From: Streptomyces tauricus
GTDB taxonomy: Bacteria > Actinomycetota > Actinomycetes > Streptomycetales > Streptomycetaceae
Assembly (NCBI RefSeq): GCF_014650955.1
Contig: NZ_BMVY01000008.1
Coordinates: 124,001 to 188,000 of the forward strand
DNA length: 64,000 nucleotides
Direction of reading: 5' to 3'
The notes beneath the pieces are model-generated. The model was not told the origin of the DNA. It searched no databases and saw only the letters and a program-made list of their open reading frames with translations. Shown piece after piece: positions 16,381 through 24,017 of this stretch. The first letter of the stretch is position 1, and every line of letters begins with the position of its first letter. A program made the translations under genes and the position numbers.

Positions 16381-19137
16381 ATGTCCCCCATCCCCCGCAG
16401 GTCCCTCCTCAAGGCGGCCGCCGTCGCCGGAGCCGCCGCCCAGTTCAGCTGGGCCCTGGGCGCGCAGGACGCACAGGCCGCGCAGGCCGCCCCGAGAGCC
16501 GAGGCCGCCGACGCGGATCCGGTGACCCTGGACTGGCTGGAGGACGGCGGCCTCGGCGAGGCCCCCGGCTCGACCGTGGGCGTGCCCTGGCCGAAGGGCG
16601 CGTACGACAAGGACCAGACGTTCGCGCTGACCGACTCCGACGGCAAGGCCGTGCCCGTGCAGTCCTGGCCGATCGGCTACTGGCCCGACGGCTCACTGAA
16701 GTGGACCGCGCACGCGGTCGGGCCGGGAGCGGGCAGCGGAAGACTCACCCTCGACACGGGGTCGCCCGCCGCCCCGGAGAAGAAGGTCACGGTCGGCAGG
16801 AGCGGCGGCACCCTCACCGTCTCGACCGGGGTCATCACCGCGAGGATCGGCACGAGTGGGTCCACCCTCGTCAAGTCCGTCACCCGCGGAACGACGGAGA
16901 TCGCCAAGGACGGCCGGCTCGTGCTGCTGCGCCAGCCGGAGATCGAGGACGGCGACCAGGGCGCCGAGAAGTACGAGCGGTTCGAGAGCGTCGTCGCGAA
17001 GGCGGAGGTCGAGCAGGACGGGCCGGTCCGTGCCGTCGTACGCATCGACGGCAAGCACCGCAAGGGCAGCCGCAGCTGGCTGCCGTTCTCGGTGCGGCTC
17101 TACTTCTACGCGGGCGGCGAGTCGTTCCGCATGGTCCACACGATCACCTTCGACGGCACCCAGGAGCCGGGGAAGGCGAGCGGTGACTTCATCCGCGGCA
17201 TCGGCGTGCGCTTCAAGGTGCCGATGCGCGACGCCGCGTACGACCGGCACATCCGTATCGGCGGTGAGGGGACCGGGCTGCTGCGCGAGGCGGTCAAGGG
17301 CATCACCGGGCTGCGCCGGGACCCGGGCTCGGCCATCCGGACGGCTCAGTTCGAGGGGAGGAAACTGCCCGATCCGGCGACCTGGGACCAGCGGGTGACC
17401 ACCCGGCTCCAGTACATCCCCGAGTGGGGCGACTACACCCTCTCGCAGCTCTCCGCCGACGGTTTCGGCGTGCGCAAGCGCACCAAGAAGGGCCACGGCT
17501 GGATCTCCGCGGGCGGTGGCCGGCGGGCCAGCGGCTTCGGGTACGTGGGCGGTGCCAGCGGCGGATTCTCCTTCGGGCTGCGGGACTTCTGGGAGAAGTT
17601 CCCCGCCCAGCTCGACATCCGCGACGCCCAGACCGACGAGGCCGAGGTCACGCTCTGGCTCTGGTCGCCCGAGTCGCAACCCATGGACCTGCGCTTCTAC
17701 CACGACGGCATGGGCCAGGACACGTACCCCGAGCAGCTCGAAGGCCTCAACATCACCTACGAGGACTACGAGCCGGGCTTCGGCACCCCCTACGGGATCG
17801 CCCGTACCAGCGAACTGCTCTTCTGGGCCCATGAGTCGACGCCGAGTGCCGAGGCGATGGCGAAGCAGGTGGCCGCCGTACGCACGCCGGCGCAGCTCGC
17901 CGCGCCGCCCGGGCATCTCATCAAGGCGGGAGTCTTCGGCCGGCTGTTCTCCGAACCGGACCGCTCCACCGCCGCCAAGGCGAAGATCGAGGACCATCTC
18001 GACTTCCTCTTCACCTATTACAGGGACCAGGTGGAGATGCGTAGGTGGTACGGGTTCTGGGACTACGGCGACATCATGCACACGTACGATCCGAGCCGCC
18101 ATCAGTGGTGCTACGACGTCGGCGGCTACGCCTGGGACAACTCCGAGCTGTCGCCGGACCTGTGGCTCTGGTTCGCCTATATGCGCTCCGGGCGTGCCGA
18201 CATCTTCCGGTTCGCGGAGGCGATGACCCGGCACACCGGTGAGGTGGACGTCTACCACCTGGGGCAGTGGGCCGGCCTCGGTACCCGGCACGGCGTGCAG
18301 CACTACGCCGACAGCGCGAAGCAGCAACGCATCGCCAACACGACCTACCGGCGGTACTACTACTTCCTCACCGGCGACGAACGCGTGGGCGATCTGATGC
18401 ACGCCAACGTCGACTCCGACGAGACGTTTCTCGTGCTCGACCCGATCCGCAAGATCCGCACCGAGCCGTACGAGCCGGACCGCAACGCCCTCTCGATCGG
18501 CTTCGGCACCGACTGGAGCGGGCTCGTGTCGGCGTGGCTCACCGAGTGGGAGCGGCGCGGGCCGAAGTGGGAGAAGGCGCGGGCGCGGGTGCTGTCCACG
18601 ATGGAGACCATCGCCGCGCAGCCCAACGGGTTCGTGCAGGGGAGTGCGCTGTACGACCTGGACACCGGGAGGTTCGCTGTCGCGGACGCGCCCGTGGTGG
18701 GCGTCTCGCATCTCTCGGCGATGTTCGGGCTCGTCGAGCTGAACGCCGAACTGCTCGACCAGATCGACATGCCGGAGTTCAAGGAGGCGTGGCTCGACTA
18801 CTGCCGGTACTTCAACGCGACCAAGGCCGAACAGAAGGCTCGTTACGGGTCCGACTTCGGGTCGCTGCTGCTGTTTCAGGGGCACTCACGGCAGGACGCG
18901 TACGCGGCGGTGGAGTTGGGCGACGACGCGCTGGCCGCGCGGGCGTGGCGGCAGTTCTACAACAGTGCCGACACGTGGGACTACAAGGAGTCGACCGACT
19001 GGTCCACGAAGAAGGTGGAGGGGCCGGTGGGGCTGGTCGCCGGCAGCGAGGCGTCCTGGGTGTCGACGAACACGACGGCGCTGTACGGGCTGGCGGCCAT
19101 CCAGAACTTGGCATTGATTGGCAACAAGATGCCGTGA
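16381..19137 (+). CDS. Tat-exported PcRGLX/YetA-like protein, putative rhamnogalacturonan exolyase
   Basis: A 918-residue secreted enzyme. The Tat signal is MSPIPRRSLLKAAAVAGAAA with a likely Ala-x-Ala cleavage at about residue 38-45. The mature N-terminus (WLEDGGLGEAPGSTVGVPWP, then VPVQSWPIGYWPDGSLKWTA) matches the first domain of the PcRGLX/YetA family (PL26 type) as I recall it. A central beta-sandwich (about 230-480) and a C-terminal alpha/alpha barrel (about 500-918, with YGFWDYGDIMHTYD, GGYAWDNSELSPDLW, GLGTRHGVQHYADS) follow. PL26 enzymes cleave rhamnogalacturonan I from chain ends by beta-elimination; activity here is inferred. GGAAAGG lies 5 nt before ATG 16381. It is the last gene of the sugar uptake operon, 119 nt after the YesL-like gene. 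Confidence 0.78.
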   Translation: MSPIPRRSLLKAAAVAGAAAQFSWALGAQDAQAAQAAPRAEAADADPVTLDWLEDGGLGEAPGSTVGVPWPKGAYDKDQTFALTDSDGKAVPVQSWPIGYWPDGSLKWTAHAVGPGAGSGRLTLDTGSPAAPEKKVTVGRSGGTLTVSTGVITARIGTSGSTLVKSVTRGTTEIAKDGRLVLLRQPEIEDGDQGAEKYERFESVVAKAEVEQDGPVRAVVRIDGKHRKGSRSWLPFSVRLYFYAGGESFRMVHTITFDGTQEPGKASGDFIRGIGVRFKVPMRDAAYDRHIRIGGEGTGLLREAVKGITGLRRDPGSAIRTAQFEGRKLPDPATWDQRVTTRLQYIPEWGDYTLSQLSADGFGVRKRTKKGHGWISAGGGRRASGFGYVGGASGGFSFGLRDFWEKFPAQLDIRDAQTDEAEVTLWLWSPESQPMDLRFYHDGMGQDTYPEQLEGLNITYEDYEPGFGTPYGIARTSELLFWAHESTPSAEAMAKQVAAVRTPAQLAAPPGHLIKAGVFGRLFSEPDRSTAAKAKIEDHLDFLFTYYRDQVEMRRWYGFWDYGDIMHTYDPSRHQWCYDVGGYAWDNSELSPDLWLWFAYMRSGRADIFRFAEAMTRHTGEVDVYHLGQWAGLGTRHGVQHYADSAKQQRIANTTYRRYYYFLTGDERVGDLMHANVDSDETFLVLDPIRKIRTEPYEPDRNALSIGFGTDWSGLVSAWLTEWERRGPKWEKARARVLSTMETIAAQPNGFVQGSALYDLDTGRFAVADAPVVGVSHLSAMFGLVELNAELLDQIDMPEFKEAWLDYCRYFNATKAEQKARYGSDFGSLLLFQGHSRQDAYAAVELGDDALAARAWRQFYNSADTWDYKESTDWSTKKVEGPVGLVAGSEASWVSTNTTALYGLAAIQNLALIGNKMP

Positions 19138-19162
19138 CGCTCCGCCGGCTGGACCCCCTCAC

Positions 19163-19315
19163 GGGGCGCGGTGAACTGCGCACCCCAGCCACGACGTGCC
19201 TGTAGCGGTGCGCGTACCGGCAGTGCGCCCACGCCTTTTCCCGGCGGGGCACCTCCGGGGAGGGGGTGTCCGGGTGCGGGTCCGTCGGGGCTGGCCGCGC
19301 CGTTCCCCGCGCCCC
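19163..19315. repeat. Facing pair of dispersed GC-rich elements
   Basis: A direct copy (GGGGCGCGGTGAACTGCGCA, 19163-19182) and an inverted copy (GCGCCGTTCCCCGCGCCCC, 19297-19315) face each other between convergent genes. Together they may form a long-range stem acting as a bidirectional transcription stop. Confidence 0.55.
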
Positions 19316-19358
19316 TCGGGAGCGCCCCTGGCGGGGCGACTCCCCGAGGGGCGCGACG

Positions 19359-19471
19359 TCAGCGCAGCTTGGACAGGGTGTCCCGGAGGCGGCGGGCGTC
19401 TCGTAGGCGTTGTTCGTATGTGGCGCCCAGGGTCAGGAGCAGGAGGCCCGCCAGGGCGGGCGGCGCCCAGC
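19359..19471 (-). pseudogene. Out-of-frame C-terminal tail of the large membrane protein
   Basis: In this frame the minus strand encodes WAPPALAGLLLLTLGATYEQ and ends RLRDARRLRDTLSKLR with stop at 19359. This is the natural end (last membrane helix plus basic tail) of the protein encoded at 19433-21802. The two frames would join if one C were restored to the C5 run at 19472-19476. Confidence 0.7.
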
Positions 19472-21802
19472 GGGGGACCGCGCCATGGCCTGGGCGATGT
19501 ACGGGGCCAGTTCGTGGAGCGCGGTCAGGAGGAGCGTGGCGCCGCCGAGGATCAGCGGTGCCCGGAGGCGGTGGCGGACGCCGACGAGCGTGACGGCGAG
19601 TGCCGCGGCGCCCAGCAGCAGAGGGCGCAACCAGTTCGCGTCGCCCCACACCGCGAGGAGGCTCGGCAGCAGCGTCACCGAGAGGCCGGGACCGTACGCG
19701 GTCCAGGACGAGGCCTCCGCGTCACGGCTCCTGCGGACGTACCCGAGAAGCAGCGCGGGCACGGTCACCGGCAGCGTGTACGCCTCCGGCGCGCCGACCT
19801 CCCAGGCGGCCAGGCGGACCCAGGTGGCCAGCACGAACAGCGCGGCCGCCGCATGGCCGACCCGCCTGCGGTCCGCACGTACCGCCGTGCCCGCGGCGAT
19901 CACGCCGCACAGGGCCAGGACCAGGGCGAGGACGGGCAGGTCGGCGGTCGCGAGGCCGATCGCGAGCAGCCCCGCGACGGCGCCCGTGATCTCGGCGGAC
20001 ACCGTCGTCGTGCGGTCGCCGAGCCGGGGCGCGAGCACCGCGGCGACGGCCGGCACCACCAGGACGAGCAGCGCGATGTGCTGCGGCCGCCAGTCGAGGG
20101 ACGCGCCCGTGGCACAGGCGAGCGCCGTGGCGTACGCGAGGGCCGCGGCGGTCGTGACGGCCCTGACGTGCGGGTGCTTCCAGCGCGGCAGGACGGCGGC
20201 CGACGCGAACACCGCGGTCAGGCTCCCGAGCACGGTGAGCGTGGCGGCCTCGGAGGCCAGCGAGAGGGCCACGAGCTGGAGCGAGCCGAGGAGCGTGAGG
20301 CAGAGCGCGGTGGCCGGGAGCAGCGATGCGCGTCGGCCTTCCGGCGTGGTGCAGTCGCCGTCGCCGGTCGCGGACGTGTACGACGCAGCCGTCAGCGTCG
20401 CCACCGTGGTCGCGCCGTGCACCAGCAGGGCCGCCGGGTAGGGGAGTTGCGTGATCGCGGGGAGAATCAGGGCCGTGGACCAGGCCAGGAGCAGTGCCCC
20501 GCTCAGGGCGAAGGGGCGCGGCGGGCCGCCCCGGAACGTCAGGGCCAGCACCGCCGCCACCGCCGTCAGCACAAGCGGAGCGCTCTCCGTGCCGGACATC
20601 CACGGCGCGGAGACCGTCACCGCCTCGCGGGCGTCCGACGGGGTACCGGACCACACGCGTGCGGCCCAGTCGGCCGGGCCGAGAAGGATCAGCGCGACGA
20701 GGGGCAGGGTCCAGGCCACGGCGAGCGCCTGCACCGCCGTGGACGCCAGGAACAGGCCACGGCGTACGGCCTCGGGCAGCCAGGTGCCGCGTACCGGCAG
20801 CAGTGCGATCGCGCAGGCCAGGCAGGCCGGGACCGTCCACACACCGGGCAGTGCCGAGCGCAGTACGCCACCCGCCGCGGCGACGGCGAGCAGACCGCCG
20901 GCCGACGCGAGACCGAGAGCGGCCCGCGCCTCGGGGGCACGCCACGCGGCCCCGAGCGCGATCGCCGCGGCGAGGGCGAGGAGCGCCGCCGCACGGGCGG
21001 CGGCGCTCGGACCGGGGGCGTCCCACGTGAGGAGGCCGGCCGCCAGAACACCCAGGGCGCCCGTCCCGTACGCGCCGGCGGCGGCGACGATCCGTACGGG
21101 CCGCACCGGCGTCGTGAGGGCCACGGCCGCGTCGAGCGCCGCCGTCACCAGGAGTGCTGCCGTGATCGTGTGGTCGCCCGTGCCGGCCGCCACCGCCCAG
21201 AGCAGCAGGGGGAGTTGAGCCGCCACCACGGCCGCCGGGAGCGGCAGCCGCAGATCGCCGAGCACACGCCCGTACGCCGTCCACAGCGCGGCCAGGAGCG
21301 CCGCCGCCGCTGCCGCGTAGCCGGTACCGTCCAGCGAGGAGAGGGCGACCTCGTGCAGCGCGTAGGCGTCGAGGACCGTCAGCGCGAGGCCGAGGCCCGC
21401 CACCGATTCCGCCGTCGAGCGGAGCCCGCGCTTCAGCAGCGGCACGGGCGCGGCGAGCGCGGCCGTGGTGACCACGCCGAGGACCGCCGCCCGTCCGGCG
21501 ATGCCCATGTCGCCCCAGCTCACCAGCGTGAACGCGATGGCCGCGATGGTCAGCAGGACGCCGCCGAGCACGAGCAGCACGTTCTGCACACCGGGGGCCG
21601 TGGCCTCCGGGCGTGGGGGCCGTGGCCCGCGCGGCGGCCAGGTGGCCGGGCCGTGGGCCGGGGCCGTCTGGGGCCCGGCCGACCGGAGCACGTCGAGCAG
21701 CCAGGCCCGGCGGGCCAGCAACTGGGCCCTGCGGGCGTCCAGTTGCCACAGCTCGTGGTCGAGGATCCGCAACTCCTCGGCCGGCGGCGGAATGTTCGTC
21801 AT
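19433..21802 (-). CDS. Large polytopic membrane protein, frameshifted near its C-terminus
   Basis: A 789-residue ORF in its current state. The N-terminus (about 1-70) is a soluble helical region, LRILDHELWQLDARRAQLLARRAWLLDVL, then a Pro-rich linker and roughly 20 or more Ala/Leu/Val hydrophobic helices. It belongs to the actinobacterial SCP-type or DUF2157-like membrane proteins by appearance; function unknown. The start used is the second Met (MTNIPPPAEELRILD), which has GGGGT upstream. The last ~18 residues (RSPAGRRPPWRASCS) are aberrant: a one-base loss in a C run moves translation off the native tail. Either a sequencing error or a true late frameshift. No partner gene is evident. Confidence 0.8.
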   Translation of the reverse strand: MTNIPPPAEELRILDHELWQLDARRAQLLARRAWLLDVLRSAGPQTAPAHGPATWPPRGPRPPRPEATAPGVQNVLLVLGGVLLTIAAIAFTLVSWGDMGIAGRAAVLGVVTTAALAAPVPLLKRGLRSTAESVAGLGLALTVLDAYALHEVALSSLDGTGYAAAAAALLAALWTAYGRVLGDLRLPLPAAVVAAQLPLLLWAVAAGTGDHTITAALLVTAALDAAVALTTPVRPVRIVAAAGAYGTGALGVLAAGLLTWDAPGPSAAARAAALLALAAAIALGAAWRAPEARAALGLASAGGLLAVAAAGGVLRSALPGVWTVPACLACAIALLPVRGTWLPEAVRRGLFLASTAVQALAVAWTLPLVALILLGPADWAARVWSGTPSDAREAVTVSAPWMSGTESAPLVLTAVAAVLALTFRGGPPRPFALSGALLLAWSTALILPAITQLPYPAALLVHGATTVATLTAASYTSATGDGDCTTPEGRRASLLPATALCLTLLGSLQLVALSLASEAATLTVLGSLTAVFASAAVLPRWKHPHVRAVTTAAALAYATALACATGASLDWRPQHIALLVLVVPAVAAVLAPRLGDRTTTVSAEITGAVAGLLAIGLATADLPVLALVLALCGVIAAGTAVRADRRRVGHAAAALFVLATWVRLAAWEVGAPEAYTLPVTVPALLLGYVRRSRDAEASSWTAYGPGLSVTLLPSLLAVWGDANWLRPLLLGAAALAVTLVGVRHRLRAPLILGGATLLLTALHELAPYIAQAMARSPAGRRPPWRASCS

Positions 21803-21904
21803 ACCCCGGAGTGTGGTCCGGGTCACGTGCCACGGCATGAGCGCACATACTCAGGTCGTACTCAGATCCGTCATGGGTGTGCCGTCGGCGGGCATACCCC
21901 GCTC

Positions 21905-22378
21905 ATGAGACCCATGGACATGGACTGGACGCACTATCGCTTCCGCAGCCTCTGGACCCTCGCCGCCCCGCTCGACGACGTCTTCGGCGCGCTGGCCGAC
22001 GCCGAGCGCTATCCGCGCTGGTGGCCGCAGGTGCGCGAGGTGACGCCCTTCGACGAGGTCAGCGGTGTCATCCGGATCCGCTCGGTACTGCCGTACGACC
22101 TGGTCCTCACCGCCAGGGAGGTCCGGCGCGACCGGGCGGCCGGGATCCTGGAGATCGCGATGACGGGTGACGTGGACGGCTGGGCACGGTGGACCGTCGT
22201 CTCCGACGGGCCGGACACCCGCGCCCGCTACGACCAGGAGGTGCACGTGACCAAGCCGCTGCTGCGACGGTTCGCGGTGCCCGGGCGGCCCGTCTTCCGC
22301 GCCAATCACGCGCTGATGATGCGGGCGGGACGGCGGGGGCTGGCCGCCCACCTCCGGGGGAACCGTGAAGCGGTTTGA
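21905..22378 (+). CDS. SRPBCC (START-like) family protein
   Basis: A 157-residue protein with the helix-grip fold signature: FRSLWTLAAPLDDVFGALAD (strand 1 and first helices), ERYPRWWPQVREVTPFDE, then WTVVSDGPDTRARYDQEVHV and a long C-terminal helix (NHALMMRAGRRGLAAHLRGN). Such proteins bind hydrophobic ligands or act as cyclases/dehydratases; the ligand is unknown. Three in-frame ATGs (21905, 21914, 21920) make the exact start uncertain. It is divergent from the large membrane protein gene. Confidence 0.85.
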   Translation: MRPMDMDWTHYRFRSLWTLAAPLDDVFGALADAERYPRWWPQVREVTPFDEVSGVIRIRSVLPYDLVLTAREVRRDRAAGILEIAMTGDVDGWARWTVVSDGPDTRARYDQEVHVTKPLLRRFAVPGRPVFRANHALMMRAGRRGLAAHLRGNREAV

Positions 22379-22404
22379 AGGAAACGCACGGAGACCTGTA
22401 TTGT
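22375..22404 (+). promoter_or_regulatory. Promoter of tRNA-Val(CAC) copy 2
   Basis: TTGAAG (22375-22380) and TATTGT (22399-22404) are 18 nt apart, with a predicted start ~6 nt before the tRNA. The -35 overlaps the stop codon of the SRPBCC gene. Confidence 0.65.
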
Positions 22405-22417
22405 TCGGTGCGTTCCC

Positions 22418-22489
22418 GGGCGATTAGCTCAGTGGGAGAGCGCTTCGTTCACACCGAAGAGGTCACTGGTTCGAACCCAGTATCGCCCA
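22418..22489 (+). tRNA. tRNA-Val (anticodon CAC), copy 2
   Basis: Acceptor GGGCGAT/ATCGCCC, anticodon loop TTCACAC (CAC), T-arm GGTTCGAACCC (the canonical form; copy 1 has GATCCC). No encoded CCA. Confidence 0.96.
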
Positions 22490-22498
22490 CCGGGAAAG

Positions 22499-22528
22499 GC
22501 CGGTCCGTCACAGACGGACCGGCTTTTT
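22499..22528 (+). terminator. Rho-independent terminator of tRNA-Val copy 2
   Basis: An 11-bp stem GCCGGTCCGTC / GACGGACCGGC with loop ACA is followed by five T residues (22524-22528). It is a textbook intrinsic terminator, unlike the U-less palindrome behind copy 1. Confidence 0.88.
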
Positions 22529-22553
22529 GCATGGTCGCGCCAGTGAGGGCCGC

Positions 22554-23282
22554 TCAGGCGGCCTCCGCCGGGAGTTCGGGGCGCAGGGGCCAGGACTGGT
22601 CGACCACCTCGTCCGAGCCGCTGCGCGCGAACCACGCCTGCAGGCCACGGGCCTGCGCCGCGTGCCAGCCGCCCTGCAGCGTGTGCAGTTCGGCCGGCGT
22701 GAGCCGCTCCATGCGGGTCGCGAAACGCCGCCCGATCGCCCGGACGACCTCCAGTGAGGCCAGCGCGTCGGCCGCCGCCTCGTGCGCGCCCTGCAGCTCC
22801 ACCTCGTAGTGCGCGCACAGGTCCGTGAGCGTGCGGCGGCCCTTGCGGTAGCGGTCCAGATACTTGTCGAGGACCCGCGGATCGAGGACGCGCAGCGGCA
22901 CGCCCTCGAACCAGTGGTCCAGCGAGGATGCCCGGTGCCTGCGCAACTCCCGGTCCAGGAGCGTCAGATCGAAGGGCGCGTTCATCACCACGAGCGGGCG
23001 TCCCGCCGCGCTCTGCTCGGCCAGTTCCCTGACTATCTCGTGCATCACGGGCGCCGGCCAGCGGCCGCTGCGCCGCAGATGTTCGTCCGTCAGCCCGTGC
23101 ACCGCCGTGGCGCCCTCGGGCACCGGCACCCCCGGATTCACCAGCCAGCGACGCACGCGCGGGCGGCTGCCGGGAGCGTCCTGGACGACGACGGCCGCCG
23201 ACACGATCCGGTCGGTTTCCACGTCGACACCGGTCGTCTCCGTGTCGAAAGCGGTCAGGGGCCCTTCGTACCAGCACGTCAT
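22554..23282 (-). CDS. DEDDh 3'-5' exonuclease (DnaQ-like)
   Basis: A 242-residue nuclease with the four DEDDh motifs: Exo I LTAFDTETTGVD, Exo II VVMNAPFDLTLLDREL, and Exo III HEAAADALASLEV with the general-base His; PEGATAVHGLTDEHL is the usual segment after strand 3. It removes nucleotides from 3' ends, as a stand-alone epsilon-like proofreading or RNA/DNA trimming enzyme. The start is ATG 23282 (10 nt after GAGGAG); GTG 23288 is also possible, 4 nt from the same box. It is divergent from the DUF4365 pair. Confidence 0.88.
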   Translation of the reverse strand: MTCWYEGPLTAFDTETTGVDVETDRIVSAAVVVQDAPGSRPRVRRWLVNPGVPVPEGATAVHGLTDEHLRRSGRWPAPVMHEIVRELAEQSAAGRPLVVMNAPFDLTLLDRELRRHRASSLDHWFEGVPLRVLDPRVLDKYLDRYRKGRRTLTDLCAHYEVELQGAHEAAADALASLEVVRAIGRRFATRMERLTPAELHTLQGGWHAAQARGLQAWFARSGSDEVVDQSWPLRPELPAEAA

Positions 23283-23450
23283 ACGCACACAACTCCTCGT
23301 TCACCTTCGGCAGTTGACGCGCCGTCCCCTGCCCTTTTTGTGATACCCGGGCTGTTTGCGCCGTACGCCGGAAGGAGACAACAGAGGTACGGGTCTTTGC
23401 AGTTCAGCGACTCGTCGCGGGGATTCACCGGATTCGGAAGGCTGTTGGAC

Positions 23451-24017
23451 ATGGCGCTCGCGCAGCCCGAGCAGGGCGGGCTGCTGCCCCGGCGGACGGC
23501 ACCGCATCGCGGCTCACTGGCCACCACGGCGTGCATGGAGACACTGCAGGTCGGCTATCTGCACGCGGTGGCGGCCGCCTCGGGCTGCTCCCTGTCCCAG
23601 CCCTTTCCGGACAACGGCATCGACTGGCACGTCAGCCACAGCGCCCCCGGGCACACGGTCGACGACGAAGTCACCATCAAGGTGCAGCTCAAGTGCACGT
23701 ACCAGATCCCGCCGAACCCGCCGGGCGCGGCCTTCTCCTTCACGCTCGACAACGCCCACCTGGAGAAGCTGGCCCGGACCCCGGTCTCGGTGCACAAAAT
23801 CCTGGTCGTGATGCTGGTGCCCAGATCGCAGGACGACTGGCTGCGCGCCGGCCACGAAGGCCTCGACCTGCGGCACTGCTGCTACTGGATCAACCTCGCC
23901 GGACACCGGATCACCGGCCGGCGCAGGACCACCGTGCGGATACCGACCACGCGCGTCTTCGACGACAGGGCGCTCTGCGAGATCATGACGCGGGTCGGTA
24001 CGGGAGGCATACCGTGA
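23451..24017 (+). CDS. DUF4365-like protein with a PD-(D/E)XK nuclease-type core
   Basis: A 188-residue protein. After a variable N-terminus, residues about 40-135 show a restriction-endonuclease-like core: NGIDWHVSH (metal Asp), then VTIKVQLKCTYQIP (Q-x-K in place of E-x-K), then SFTLDNAHLEKLARTPV and HKILVVMLVP; this is the pattern I associate with DUF4365. Catalytic activity is a prediction. ATG 23451 has GGAAGG 9 nt upstream. The stop overlaps the start of the next gene (GTGA), so the two are made together. It lies between a divergent exonuclease gene and thrS. Confidence 0.72.
   Translation: MALAQPEQGGLLPRRTAPHRGSLATTACMETLQVGYLHAVAAASGCSLSQPFPDNGIDWHVSHSAPGHTVDDEVTIKVQLKCTYQIPPNPPGAAFSFTLDNAHLEKLARTPVSVHKILVVMLVPRSQDDWLRAGHEGLDLRHCCYWINLAGHRITGRRRTTVRIPTTRVFDDRALCEIMTRVGTGGIP

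Noticed and set aside
16693..18885. 730-codon minus-strand ORF opposite the PcRGLX-like gene
   Set aside because: Arg/Pro/Val-rich shadow of a gene with clear domains on the plus strand.
19196..22378. 1060-codon plus-strand ORF upstream of and including the SRPBCC gene
   Set aside because: Only the last 157 residues have SRPBCC features; the upstream part is the shadow of the membrane protein gene.
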